A DNA stretch of 64,000 bases from Halisarca cf. caerulea (lineage: Eukaryota > Porifera > Demospongiae > Chondrillida > Halisarcidae), in contig CAUJGJ010000397.1 in NCBI GenBank assembly GCA_963170055.1, forward strand, positions 10,601,801-10,665,800, written 5' to 3'. The position numbers and the translations under genes are program-made. Every line of letters begins with the position of its first letter. The stretch's first letter is position 1. Shown piece by piece: positions 11,942 through 23,250 of this stretch. The notes under the pieces are model-generated. The model saw only the letters and a list, made by a program, of their open reading frames with translations, was not told the origin of the DNA and searched no databases.

Positions 11942-14482
11942 TTAAACAATACTTACATACATACGTACGTACGTACCACTTACAAGCAGACATACATTCA
12001 TATATACATATATATCAGGGGCGGATCTAGGAAAGCTCTGAGGGGGGAGGGGCTTAAGGAAAGAAAGGTTCCCGAATTGCTGGTTGGTCTTAACAAAATG
12101 TTAACCCGGCAACTTGAGAACCTTGTTTTAGTGGATACAGTGAGACCTCACTTATCCGCACCTCATATAACCGGTTCCCTCACCATCCGCATCATTTCCT
12201 CCCAAAACGAATGTGCACAATACATTTTAACCTCGATTAACCGGAAACTTCGCTATCCGCATCCGGCCATGTTTTCTGTATACTGTTGGATACTAGTCAG
12301 TATAATTTTCCCTCTTTTATCCGTTGGTTTACACCTGGAGTGAAAATTTGTGTAGTCTTTCTGTTTCTTTCAAGTTGTGTCTGCCTGGGATGGCCTCTAG
12401 TTGGCCCTTGAAACATCCAAGGAACTCCTCAAATGCCAGTAAGAAAAAGAAAATCTGTTTTTACAACCAAGCACACCCGAAGGCTACGTACGACGGAATC
12501 CAAGCACATTTTGAGAAGGACTGGGGTTTTAAGGTTGGTTGTTCCACCATTGGTGATGTTTGGCGTGTTCGAAGTGAATGGTTGAAAGTAGAAGATGATA
12601 GCAAGGTATGCCGTACCCGAACGCCGAAGAACCAAAGTGTGGAAGATTCGGAAGCACTTGCAATTTCTCAACATGAAAAAATTGGTTGGTGCAAAGCAAA
12701 CAAGTATTTTTGACTTCTTTTCTAAATAGCCCAAGATTTTTATCATATTATTCTTATTATTGACCAGACCACTGAGAACTGTGACTGCATATTTTGTTTT
12801 ATTTATAGTACATCGGTGTATGACACATGTAGTACAGTGGAACCCACTTAACACGAACTCGCTTAAGATGAAATATCGCTTAACACGAAATATTTTTCAA
12901 GTCCCAAGTATCATCATATACACAGCAGTACTAAAATATACGCATAACACGAAATTGGATAACACGAAAATTTGCTTAACACGAAAGAATATTCTGACCT
13001 TAACAAGTATTTTTATGCTTAAAGCGAAAAATAGCAGCTGCCTACCATCAAGCCAACAGAGGCAGATGTTTTGGGTTGAAATAAGAGCCAAATTCGGCCA
13101 AAATATCGACAAACTGATCACAGCGATTCTGTCGACGCCATTTTTTGTTGTTACTATAAATAGAACAAACCCCTATACCCTTGTACTAGCCATAGATAAC
13201 TATGTGGAAAGTCAGAAATTGGGATAATTCAATGCAAACTAAAGTTGAAAGTCCATAAAGTAGAAGTTTAAGGGTTTGTATTTGCATACACTGGCTCAGT
13301 GTGACCCACTGGTGTGATGCCATGTCAAGAATTTTACCTCAATAGAAAAATAAAATTGTGTACGCCACTGACAACCATATACTTTGTTTTAACAATCAGC
13401 TTCTTTTAACACAAAATTCTTTTAACATGAAATTTGAAAGTGGTCCCTCAAATTTCGTGCTAAGTGGGTTCCACTGTACTGCATACTTGTGATTGTTTTT
13501 GTTTGTTGCTTTAATACTTTGATTGATTTGAATTTCCATGGGTATAGTACATTTGCATGCTAAAAATAGTGGTGAGACTTGCAAAAACGTGTGTACAATA
13601 CCGCACCCTCACTTATCCAGTTCCCTCACTTTATCCGCAAATTCATTCAAAACGGATGTGTGCGGATAAGTGAGGTCTGACTGTATATTGTTATTTTGCA
13701 ATTGTTCTATTTTTAGTAACAGCATTAAAATGGTCGTCCATCACGAGCGGATTAAATTGTATTGCTTTTTTCTTAGCAAGAGGATCAGTATCAACTGATA
13801 AAGGCTCCTTTTATCATCTAAAATGATTATTTCTATAATGTTATCTATGATTTATCAATATTGCATTGCCTTTATAGTTGTGATTTATTAATTGTAATGT
13901 TTGAACTAGCCTTACTCTCAAAAAGTTGAATATTAACTTAAGGGGGGGGCACAGGCCCCCCCGCCCCCCCCCCCCCCTGGAGCCGCTACTGTATATAGAG
14001 CTGTGTGGTATCACAAATTATCAGTTTCGGTATGTATCCCCTCATTCTATGACGGTATTACTATGATCACAGTATACTGAGTGCTGAAACTGTAGACAAT
14101 ATCCAAATGAATCCTTGTCACACAGATTAAAATCATTCACAAACAATGGCCAGATATGCTCCTTTTGCACCCATAGTCAGTGCTTCCACACTCAATAGTT
14201 TCAGCAGATTTTGAAAACATCATCAAAGATAAAATTTCATATCCCTTTGAAAGTATCATATTATGTATCCTTTTTATACCGGTCTAACCTTAGGGAAATC
14301 TCAGTATCATACGATATCACGGTACAGGAAAAAGTTAGCTGGTATCTGAATTCTGCACAAGTAATATTGCAGTATTACTATTTATTCGGTATATTGCACA
14401 GCACTACACATACATACATACATGCATGCATACATACATACATGCATACATACATACATACATACATACATACATACATACA

Positions 14483-14516
<34 letters not shown>

Positions 14517-14522
14517 CATACA

Positions 14523-14566
<44 letters not shown>

Positions 14567-15460
14567 GTATATATATATACAGTGAAACATCTCTAATCCC
14601 CACCCCCAATAATCCACCAACCTCGCTAATCCGTCTAGTTTCTGGAAACGAATTATAATGCACTTACTGAGTGTGCACCTCGTCAATCCACCAACCCCAT
14701 CAATCCACCATAGAAGTGACATTCTGAACTGTGGCGGATTAGAGAGGTTTCACTGTATATACAGGGGTGTAAGAACGCTCACACTAGTGAGGGGGGCAGA
14801 AAGTTAAAGTTTAAAGTAAATATAGGGAAAAATTGTAGACTGCAACAAAGTGCTCTTAATTTTTGAGGTGGTCCTAATACCGAGGTGGTTGTATTGTGGG
14901 GTTCTACTGACTTGTATATAATATGTGTAATGCTCACCCACTAGACATGTAAACATCAAGTAAGTCCATTGCCAATTCCTTCAACTTTGCCTTTGACACA
15001 TTAACCATCGGATGTCCTGTTTTGAGTGCCAGCTGTAGAACTTTATTGAATTTTTCTGTACTTCCAGTGTTTAGTGCAGTCTCTGATACAAAGCACTCCC
15101 TACGGATAGGAGTGATATATAGTAATGGCCTTGTTTTACGAAGCTAAAGTGATATTATATGTCCCTGTGTTGTTATTTGTAAATTCCATTAAAACATGTG
15201 GCTAACTAGTACCATGCTCACCCTGTTTCCACTCTATCTCCTGACTTCTGTCTGACTTCCATCACAAATCCTTTCAAATCTGGTACTGGACAATCTTCTG
15301 GTGGAAGTACTTCCGCTGTAATTCTCAGGCTGACGTTTGCAACTCTCTTAACTTCTTGTCTATCTTTATAAAAGATCAGGCAATCATCATGATCAATCTC
15401 AAAACCTATTCTTCCCTTGCTAGAAGTAGTTCTGCTATCTGTGAAGCCTTTTGTTTCTCC
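7742..15460 (-). CDS. Multi-exon gene with a P-loop ATPase domain; function unknown
   Basis: Minus-strand exons, 5' to 3': about 15460-15222 (contains [14 protein letters not shown]), 15104-14940, 10917-10829, 10704-10571, 10484-10127, 10018-9764, 9329-9171, 9055-8730, then short acidic exons near 8640, 8490, 8330 and 8130-7900, with a plausible stop at 7742. The 10484 exon carries a Walker A-like [12 protein letters not shown] followed by [10 protein letters not shown], a likely Walker B-type acidic pair. That order resembles DUF927-like NTPases, but I cannot assign a function. Splice sites are GT-AG where checked; for example the FLL/AATIMS joint is clean across 10571/10484. The intron 10828-14940 is about 4 kb and filled with nested elements, yet the exons on both sides stay open. 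The 5' end was not found. It could be a host gene or cargo of a large element. Confidence 0.6.
10977..11713. mobile_element. Non-autonomous DNA element with CAGGGTTTCATT termini
   Basis: Inverted termini CAGGGTTTCATTTAG (left) and CTGAATGAAACCCTG (right), flanked by TA on both sides, which suggests a TA target duplication. The interior is non-coding with C-rich runs (a poly-C at about 11641-11655). It lies in an intron of the P-loop gene. Confidence 0.7.
11726..11903. mobile_element. MITE, pogo-like CAGTCGAACCTCG termini
   Basis: A 178-bp element starting CAGTCGAACCTCGTTAGT and ending ACTAACGAGGTTATACTG, bounded by TA dinucleotides. The termini match the CAGT..RACCTC pattern of pogo/Tigger-type elements. 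No coding capacity. A (TA)n run follows to about 11940. Confidence 0.75.
12390..12713 (+). pseudogene. Pogo-type transposase remnant, CENP-B-like HTH only
   Basis: About 107 residues from the Met at 12390. The segment [19 protein letters not shown], then HFEKDWGF and [13 protein letters not shown], fits the first helix-turn-helix of CENP-B/pogo transposases. The frame stops at 12711-12713, before any second HTH or DDE domain. In a full family member the protein would run to about 500 residues, so this is a truncated remnant. Intended role: binding the transposon ends in the nucleus. Confidence 0.75.
12835..13476. mobile_element. Nested MITE with CAGTGGAACCCACTTAACAC termini
   Basis: A 642-bp element with about 24-bp inverted ends (CAGTGGAACCCACTTAACAC and its complement), TA on both sides. 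The left subterminal region repeats the motif TTAACACGAA several times. No coding gene recognised. It is inserted in the pogo remnant. Confidence 0.8.
14411..14566. repeat. (CATA)n followed by (AT)n microsatellite
   Basis: Tetranucleotide CATA/CATG run from about 14406 to 14526, then an AT run. It abuts the MITE at 14580. Open frames through it are repeat artefacts. Confidence 0.95.
14580..14755. mobile_element. MITE with CAGTGAAACMTCTCTAATCC termini
   Basis: 176 bp. Left CAGTGAAACATCTCTAATCC; right is the complement of CAGTGAAACCTCTCTAATCC; TA on both sides. Internal copies of AATCCACCAACC. Non-autonomous pogo-type. Confidence 0.82.
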
Positions 15461-16017
15461 TTTTTATATCCAATTGTACTGCGTTAGAGAGTTGTCACAT
15501 TCCAAATAAGGAATGTATTTTTTCACTCTGGTCCTATGTGGTCATAGATCCAGCATGGATAGCACATTGATATTCATAGACATAGTATGAATGTCATTAA
15601 AGACATAATAGGAATGCCATTACAGTGTAACAGCTACGTTTGATTAGTCTAGTGTGGCCACACTAGTCATTAGGGAGGTTAAGATCAGCGTAAATCGTTA
15701 TACGTTAAACGGTGACGTCATAAAAATGTCACGTGTTTCACTCAAAACCGCAACCCACACGGTGATCTTCAGGCGTTTTTCACCTTCAAAAGCGTGCTTT
15801 ACCGTAGCTCTGTTCCCTTGAGCTTTTTTCTGTCAGTGTTCTGTTGTTTCAACGTCAGGTTAGTTTGACCGTGTGTAGTAGTTTCTCAGCTATCTCTGTA
15901 AACTAAAACTTGCATTTCTCATGTCGTTTTGGAACAGTATCATGGCTTCCTTCGACTGCCAACTTCCGCCCCTAGCCTGTTCGTCCTTTCCCTTGAGTCA
16001 TTTGCTGCAACTTTGTA

Positions 16018-16239
16018 ATGCCTGGTTTTCGATGGGAATTAAAGAATGATATAGCTCTGGTATCTGAAGTTGCCACTCATAGACCTCTGAAACCAGCAGA
16101 TTGGGATGAAATTGCTTCTACCTTGAGCGATTCTTTTTTGACGGAGGAAAAGCCAGTGCTGCTCAAAGCTAGGGGTTGCAAGGATAGATTGGATCTTTTG
16201 CTTAAAAAGTATACAGACGAAGACACCAAAGCTCTTCAA

Positions 16240-16273
<34 letters not shown>

Positions 16274-17007
16274 TTGCGTGCGTGTACATATGTGTGTGTG
16301 CACTTGTGCCGTTTGTTGTTCAGGTCTGGTACTGAGGAGGAGTATACAGAGCTGGAGCAATTGCTTGAAGACATTCAAACCTACCTAAAAGATTTCACTG
16401 CCACCAAGACAGAGGAGCTAAAGTCTGCTGCCCAGAAGAGAGCCAGTGACAAAAGGAAGGGGGAGGAAATGAGTAAAGCTGCAACGGAAGGAATATCAAG
16501 TACGAATGTAGTTGCTGTAGCTATATAGCTGCCTCTTGTCACATTTCCTTTCTTCCAAAACAGTGCGATTGTCATCATCCTCATCCACTATTGACCTGGA
16601 TGAAGACGAGGAGGAGGAGGATGATGTTTCCACTCACTCCAGTAATAAGAAGATGAAGTATTTGAAAGGTATGGGATGGCAGTTTATGCCACCTTTCATT
16701 TCATATGTGCATCCTTCACAAGTTATTTCTTGATTCAGGAAAAGAAGCAAAAAGGTACAGTAGATTATCTGCTGTAGAAGTAATAAAAGAAAAGTTTGAG
16801 AGGAAGGCAGACATCAAGGAGAAAGAATTGGAGGTGAAGAGAATGGAACTTGAACTTCAAAAGCATAAGCTAGACATGGAGGAGGAAGAGCGTAAACGTA
16901 GGTGGGAAATAGATCAGGAAGAAAGGAAGAAAAGGTTGGAGTTGGAAGTGGAGGAGAGGAGGGCATTTATAGCATTGCTAACAAAACATGTAAACAATAT
17001 TGATTAA
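16018..17007 (+). CDS. SANT/Myb-like accessory protein of the Harbinger (4 exons)
   Basis: Exons 16018-16241, 16324-16499, 16564-16668 and 16739-17007 join in frame to about 257 residues. The N-terminal part (MPGFRWELKNDIALVSEVA, then KPADWDEIASTLSDSF and RGCKDRLDLLLKKY) has the spacing of a trihelix/SANT DNA-binding fold. An acidic Ser-rich linker follows, then a C-terminal coiled coil rich in Glu/Lys/Arg (KELEVKRMELELQKHKLD). In Harbingers this partner protein binds the transposon ends and helps move the transposase into the nucleus. The first intron (82 bp) begins directly in a (GT)n microsatellite, so its donor lies in a repeat. All exons are open, although the facing transposase gene is broken. 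Confidence 0.82.
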
Positions 17008-17041
17008 GTAGACTAGCAGTGTACAAAGTCTTTTAATGTTT

Positions 17042-18414
17042 TTATTGATTAGAAAGGTATGTTTCCAAGGTTGGTGGATGTACGTTAAAAAAAGTAGCTG
17101 TAGATGAGCCATATAGGCATGTGTGGCAGTTTGTTAATAGAGCTCCCACCAATACTACTTGCCAACTGGCTGTAAAAGTACTTTTTGGTTTTTCTTGAAG
17201 TCAAGATATGCAAAATACTGGACGATTTTTCCAAATGTCCACTCTACAGATACTCTAACAGCACTCATTTGTCTGTTGAAATCTTGCTCAGTGGCACTCA
17301 AATTTTGACGGCGAAAAGGTGAAAGGATATTTCTTGTCACACCATAAGCTGGATCTCCATACAGAACATACGGTTCTCCATTGGGTCGGTTGAAGGAACG
17401 AAGCTTATTCGGCAAGCCACTCACTGACAACATGAATGCATCATGTCGCCGTCCCTCCAAAGGGCCAAACATGTGTGCAATCAGTCCATTTGGAGCTGAA
17501 ACTGACTACAGTAGAGATGAATAGAGCAAGTGATGATTAAAATTCATGTATGACATTGTGCAAGAACAGAGTGACATACTTGAAACTTAAGACAGTGTAC
17601 TTTTTTGTGGCCGCTGTATATGATACGCTGGTTTACAGTTGGACGTGCAATTGGCCTGACTGTGCCATCAATGAACCCGAAACACTGGGTGAGTGGAGCT
17701 CCTTTAGCATGAATGGCTGCGGAGAAGTACTGTGGGTCCATCCAAATGAGGTCCAAATTATCCAGGAGGTAACTAAATCGGCCATGTATATCATCAATGA
17801 TCTGCAGAGTATATATGAACCCTGTAGTTGACAGGATACAGGGGAAGTATAGCTGAAATGTACATGTAGTGCCTACCATGTTAAAGATTTGGCTTAGCTC
17901 TGGCTCCGCCCGTCCAAAGAGTGGCACAAGATCACATAGTCTATTGGGATAGGTGAGCCTTCAGAGCATCAACATGAGGGCTTCCATCCCCACTGCTGTA
18001 GTCCCTTGTGGACAAGTATATTTATCATGGATGTTTAAAGCAGCATAAAGTCGTACCATGTCCTCTTTGCAAAATCTAACAGATGAATGATATGAATTAG
18101 CTATCATGTAGGCCTACTAAGCCAAGAGCAATCTATAGTTAGCCAAAAATAGATGCTGTACCAACTGACCTGAAAAGCTGTTCGCATTGTAGGCTAGACA
18201 AGTCATCTAGGTTAAGACGGGGTCCAAGGACTCTCTTAGGTTTGAAAGACAGCTCACACAACAGGAAATCCATGTCTTCTTCATCACTGCTTGAAGAGGA
18301 GTCCAAGTCGCTATCATCTAGCAAAGCCATCAACTCAAAAAGCGCTCTCTGATCGCGTCTGTGTTCAGAATTATCAGCGTACATTCTTGCATAACAAAAA
18401 TGTTGCTCAGTCAT
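17042..18414 (-). pseudogene. Harbinger DDE transposase, decayed
   Basis: Exons 18414-18170, 18075-17877, 17801-17580 and 17505-17042. DDE_Tnp_4-type motifs: FGFIDGTVRPIARP (first Asp), YGDPAYG (second Asp) and SVEWTFGK (Glu). Two lesions are visible: an in-frame TGA at 17963-17961, where CGA would be expected, and a one-base frame shift near 17158, after which the frame resumes with the LLTNCHTCLYG segment typical of the family's C-terminus. The gene converges on the SANT gene. It would cut and rejoin the element at its 3-bp target, but this copy cannot make a full-length enzyme. Confidence 0.85.
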
Positions 18415-18598
18415 CGATAACAAGCAGAACAAACCTTCTTTCTAGTTCCATTTCTTCGTTATAGAAATACCTGCTACTACGGCGAACTTAACCGAATTTT
18501 GTGTTTGCGCACTTACGGTACACACTGACGTCACCATACATCATTCGCAGTTTCTAATGTTTACCGCATACGCTGATCTTAACCTCTCTAATCGCAGC

Positions 18599-20128
18599 TG
18601 TTCATAGTCCTTCATTCCGGGACTATGTTACCCACGTAGTCCCCAAATAAAGGAGACCATTTTGTAGTCTGGCTATGTGAGACTAGTGATTGACAACCAT
18701 GCAATTTTCAAAATAGAATGGCATCCATGGCTTGGTGTTTTTCAGTCTGCTATCATCTAATAGTATGCATAATGTCCTTCTGTGTGGGAGTGAGTCTTGC
18801 TCCTTGATCAGTATGATAATAATATTATGTATACTGTGTTTATTACTAAAGGATAGGTAATGCCCATCATGATATCATGTATGTTCTTTATTTGAAGAGG
18901 TTCATCCAATGTATTCCCGATACACATACTTCATGTCATGATACTGGTACCTATCTCTATACATGTATATTAGGCTGTCCCTACTAGCATCTGCTCTGTT
19001 TCCTGTTAAATGTTGATTTACTTTCACATGCAAGTATAATCCCTAGCTCCATCACAACAACAGCTGCACATTCTCTGATAGGTTATCTGGCTATGGGGGA
19101 GTCCAATACAATCTACCCCCCACCAAGTAACCACAGACTCAGTTGCATTTATACAGTCTATGGCTATACTACTGTATTAAAGGTATGTATGTGTGTACAT
19201 TTGCTATCATGATTGATGGTAAATGTTTGCAGCCACAACTGCATGATTCTTTAGGTTGTGTACAAGATGTTTGTCTGACAATGTGCTCATGTGGAGGTCC
19301 CCCATTCCTGTTTTTGGTTGCTGCTAACTGTTGAGTTTCTTTCTACCTTTTGGTAGAAGTATTATGTCATTAATATTGTATCAGACTATATGTAATGCAA
19401 TGGCAATTCGGTCGTTTCTACCTGTGTATAGTGCTGTACACTATACTGAATACATAGTAATACTTTCTAGTTTATAATACTATTTGAATGTGCAAATTCT
19501 GATGCTGACCAACCTTTTTCTGCACCGTGATATTGTGTGATACTGTGTTAGCCACAAAGGTTTGACCCGTAATGGAAGGAGTGAAATAATATGGTATTCC
19601 AAGGATTATGAAGTCTAGTGTAGGTTATCTGTTCAAACTTCCAACCGTTACTTATCACAGCCGTGATTATGGGTTTGCAAGGTATATATTATAGTGCAAC
19701 ATGCACAACTGTTGTTCGTGATTTCTTAAGGATTATTTTGGTTGCTGACTACATGCAATTTCAACACACAGTATACTGTGATCATAGTAATACCGTCACG
19801 GTGGTAGAATGTGGGGAATATACCAAAACAGATATTGTTATATCACTCAGCCCTATACCTGTGTATCTAAAATACCAATGGGAATTCCATTGTATGTTAT
19901 GGTGTAAGACCAGTCAACTATATACTATAGCGTGGCCCTTCCATGCAGCTCAGATCAGTTGATAGTGTGTAACATGCTTTTTACAAAAGAACGCTTCGAA
20001 ACAATCAATCCTTCTCAATGACTTGTAATCACAAAATGGGTAAAATACAGTGATTTTGTGCCCAACAGGCAAAAAAGTTGTAATACGTAGAGGCATCAAA
20101 GTTTCTTAGGTAGTATAGGCTTCTTTCC
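18599..20128. other. Intergenic stretch, no gene recognised
   Basis: No coding exon or clear element. A segment at about 19765-19830 (AGTATACTGTGATCATAG then TAATACCGTCA) is the inverted, diverged counterpart of 14030-14095, so a low-copy interspersed repeat is present in both places. Confidence 0.4.
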
Positions 20129-22994
20129 TGCCTGGTGTCATTTCTCAGTATATGTATTCCTACGTATTATCATGCGATGTAAGTAATATAGATGGTGGAG
20201 TTTTGACATAGAGCACAAAATGTGCTTGAATCGCCCTGCCCAAGCAAATGTTTGCTCTCCTACTTGGGTATTGTAGTTCGGAAACTGGGATTTGAATGAT
20301 TCAGGACTGTATTTGTCCCTGTATCCTACCTGTATAATGGCTGCCACATATCTATGTGTCCCCCAGCTCTTACAACGAATTGATGTCCTCTAGACCATTT
20401 CCTAAGCTTTTTGGTCTGGCCTGTGTTCTTGCTGCATGGAGCTTCCACCAGCACACTATCTTGTAGCATTCAGGGCACTGCGATATTAGTTTGTCTGTTC
20501 CTGTAGGAAGGATGTAAAAGTTCAAAATCACTGGTGGCATAACTACTCATGTCTAGTATGTATATACCTTGGTTTTTAGCAGCTGATTGCCCTGCATTGA
20601 TAGCTGGTAGTGAATCCAGGACCTTCTCCACGCATCCAAGTTCATTTGCACTGTAATCCCCATCATCCTCGATATCACTGTCACAGCTCGGAATTAGGTC
20701 CATTCCGGATTCTGCACACACAGGTACTATTTAACTAGGATACACGTATTATGGAGTATAATACCTCACCCTTAGCAGTGCAGTAGCGCAGAAATCCTCG
20801 AAGATCTGTTGGAATGTTTGGGTTAGTTGATGTCAGTAAATCACAGTGCTGTTGACAGAAGGCCATCCTATGTACAGCAGCATTTGTGCAAACGTCAGGC
20901 AATGACAAGTTGGGAATCCCTTCAACGGCATTCTGTGTAATTTTACATACATATGACGTATCATGTACTGATATGCATATACTGTAATGTGTAATCTATG
21001 TGTATATTGTCTGAGTGTATTAAATTATGATCATACACAGCATGTTACCTTGCATTTATACATGCAATGAGGGAATGTCAAGGACCAGATACCATCTGTG
21101 ACCCACAGTCTTCCACAGCCTAATGGGAGGGGGGACTGCCAGTATTAATTCATGTATTAAAGACTTGACTATAATTATAGTATTGAAGAAACTAACCCCT
21201 TTGTTGGCATGTATCACTGCAAACACTGTGTGGGTAGAGCATGTACTTGTAAATATCCAACACTCTTTGCATGTGTTTTTCTCGATCACTGTCCTGGAAG
21301 TAGACACATTCATTTATCAAAGCCTGTTTTCGGATGTCGTCTTCAATCTCCCCATTATACAGAGCACTAGCTGCCTCTTTCTCATGAAGTTCTGGCAATA
21401 TGTATAATAATGGAGAGTTTTCATATACATTAGCACATACAAGCATGAATACACTTACCCCCGCTGTGTGGCAGCTGAAATGCATCATTGTACGCTTCGG
21501 CAAAGCCCTGAAATGACACCCAAGAATGGTTTCTAGAACAGGAAGTGGTTATTGATTCAAACCATACAACATCATGGATATTTACAGTTACTGTAGTAAC
21601 TCACGCAAAACTACATTGCAATTCCAATAGTCTGCGACTAAAATAGACAGTGTCAGACACCTCCACCAGGCTTCTTGGCTCTTATAGTACATAAACCTCT
21701 CTTTACTACTCCCAAATTGGGAATAGCGGTATTGAAGGCTGTAAGATTTACATCTTAGTGTGTGTTTAATACCCTCTGATAAACTCTGCATGCTGTAGAT
21801 GCGGATGTTGGTACTGTGGCTTGACGTTAGGCGTTTTTTGCACCTTATGCATTGGCCCATGGGTGGTCCGAGAATAGGGGAAGCATTACTAAAGTTTGCA
21901 ATAGCGGCAACTACATCAGTCCTTAATAAGATTACTTTCACCAGTGAATCTTCTTTACCCTCTCCAGTCTTGTGGACAGTGTGGTAATCTTCTGTTCCCT
22001 GGTCAAGGAGTCTGGGATTCCATGAGCCACATTGGCCACTTTTATTGTGTGTTCGATACCCCGCGTAGCAATCAGCCAGATAGACAGCTCCTCTTCTACA
22101 TATACATAGGTCTTGTATAACATGCACTCACATATTAAGTAACTATTATTATGTAATTACAGAAATGGTGATAATTTTCTAAAGATTATTGTAAGTAAGC
22201 TGCACTTACTGCTTAATGTAGCTATTTTATTATCCTGCAGAATGGAAACATCTATATCCTGCAAAGCCCTAAGGATGTTAGCAAGTTTCTTGCATACTTC
22301 AGATTCCATACGGATCATCTCCACAGGATCCATCTTAACTGGACGCTCTTGCACTATTCTTGGCTTTTTCTTCAATGGTACACTAGTACTGGACTCAGAT
22401 TCCATTTCGAAGCTTTCCTTGTTGTGAATGCAGATAATGTTTCTTTTATATCATCTCACAAAACGTATTATGTAATAACCGATATTACATCCGGATCCAC
22501 ATGGAACCGCAGGCGCACGTGCACGTGAATAGTAAAAAAAAAATGGCACCACAGGCTAGGGCTGTACGTGCGTGTGCAAGAATGGATCTATCTATGACCG
22601 GAGCGATCATTTTCCGTACGGTTTCGGAACTTATACCACTTGAAGAAATTGATTATCGAAGCTTTTCCGCCGAAATTTGTAAGTATTAAATCGTTATCCT
22701 AGCCAATTACCTCACGAGGCCACTTCAAATTCGTACTATTTTGACGGTCAGCGGTTTGTGTTCGAGTATCTATGGTTTGTCCTAGCTCGGGTTTGTTAGT
22801 GTTCCTCAAGACGAGTACAGTCAAAACTGTTTACAACAACACCATTGGCTCCACTAGCTGTTTTGTGCTGTTATAACCAGCACATTTTGTATGGAGAACA
22901 GTGCAACAGCGGTTCTACACGTGTGCTGTTGTAGATCTAAACAGGAGAGTGATGCAGTACGTATCCAGTGACTTTCTAAAGAGATTTGACTATA
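20129..22994. repeat. Left arm of a giant inverted duplication
   Basis: This segment matches 39298-42503 in reverse complement along almost its whole length. Shared landmarks include the first exon of the cysteine-cluster gene (22405-22210 versus 39888-40083, both 196 bp), the inner sequence ending GAGATTTGAC (22990) versus GTCAAATCTC (39303), and the outer sequence ending at ACCAGGCA. The left arm lacks about 340 bp that the right arm keeps (41972-42315). Its inner end is split from the 71-bp array by the IS630-type transposon inserted at TA. Confidence 0.9.
20138..22405 (-). pseudogene. Cysteine-cluster (CxC5/CxC6-like, KDZ-associated) gene, left copy, decayed
   Basis: Spliced minus-strand gene starting at the Met at 22405 (first exon to 22210, donor GTAAGT). 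Recognisable pieces in order: PVEMIRMESEVCKKLANIL; a Cys segment CIRCKKRL followed by LRCKSYSLQYRYSQFG; HSWVSFQGFAEAYNDAFQLP; a VTDGIWSLTFPHCMYKC segment; CTNAAVHRMAFCQQHC; and a C-terminal block NTQVGEQTFAWAGRFKHI, LCSMSKLHHLYYLHRM. The paired CxxC and C/H layout resembles the CxC5/CxC6 clusters described beside KDZ transposases; the assignment is from memory of the pattern. In this copy one conserved Cys of CKSC is Tyr, and an exon present in the right copy is deleted. Probably a non-functional transposase-related gene. Confidence 0.65.
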
Positions 22995-23250
22995 CAGTGC
23001 ACCACACCTAGAGACTGGAATTTTTGTTTTACTTAAAGTAAAAAGTTTAAAGTACCTTGGACTTCAAATTATGTCTTAGATATCTATTTCTGATGATTAG
23101 TAATAGCGAGCGTTGTATTTCGCCAAGTTCTGCAGTATTAAACAGCGACTTTCTGTACTTTGCCTGTATAAATTTGGCCATCTTTGTGACGTACTGTCAT
23201 GTGACCCCTGCATGACGCAAGATCGAATTTTCGGCGGGAAAGGATAGAGA

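Larger units (their letters stand above)
12138..13683 (+). mobile_element. Truncated pogo/Tigger-like transposon
   Basis: Termini CAGTGAGACCTCACTTATCC (left) and the complement of CAGTCAGACCTCACTTATCC (right), flanked by TA. It encodes only the N-terminal DNA-binding part of a transposase (12390-12713); the DDE catalytic domain is absent. A second TA-flanked element sits inside at 12835-13476. This is the middle shell of a three-level nest. Confidence 0.82.
12016..13991. mobile_element. Element with CAGGGGCGGATCTAGG termini, host of nested insertions
   Basis: Left end CAGGGGCGGATCTAGG; right end is the complement of CAGTAGCGGCTCCAGG, flanked by TATA-like sequence on both sides. Its own interior is non-coding with G/C homopolymers (13944-13977). 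It was invaded by the pogo-like element at 12138-13683. Confidence 0.65.
15673..18598. mobile_element. PIF/Harbinger transposon with SANT-like and transposase genes
   Basis: Inverted termini share AGGTTAAGATCAGCGTA: left GGGAGGTTAAGATCAGCG, right the complement of GAGAGGTTAAGATCAGCG. Flanks are TTA (15670-15672) and TAA (18599-18601), close to but not identical with a direct 3-bp duplication. Two convergent genes, ending 35 bp apart, fill it: the SANT-like gene (+) and transposase (-). A CRE-like palindrome TGACGTCA sits near each end (15713-15720 and 18526-18533), upstream of each gene. Confidence 0.88.

Noticed and set aside
14211..14722. Open frames of YIHT/MYVC repeats
   Set aside because: Translation of the CATA microsatellite.
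15648..15665. Palindrome CTAGTGTGGCCACACTAG as a transposon end
   Set aside because: Perfect 18-bp palindrome just outside Harbinger C, but no partner copy or target duplication; recorded only as a curiosity.
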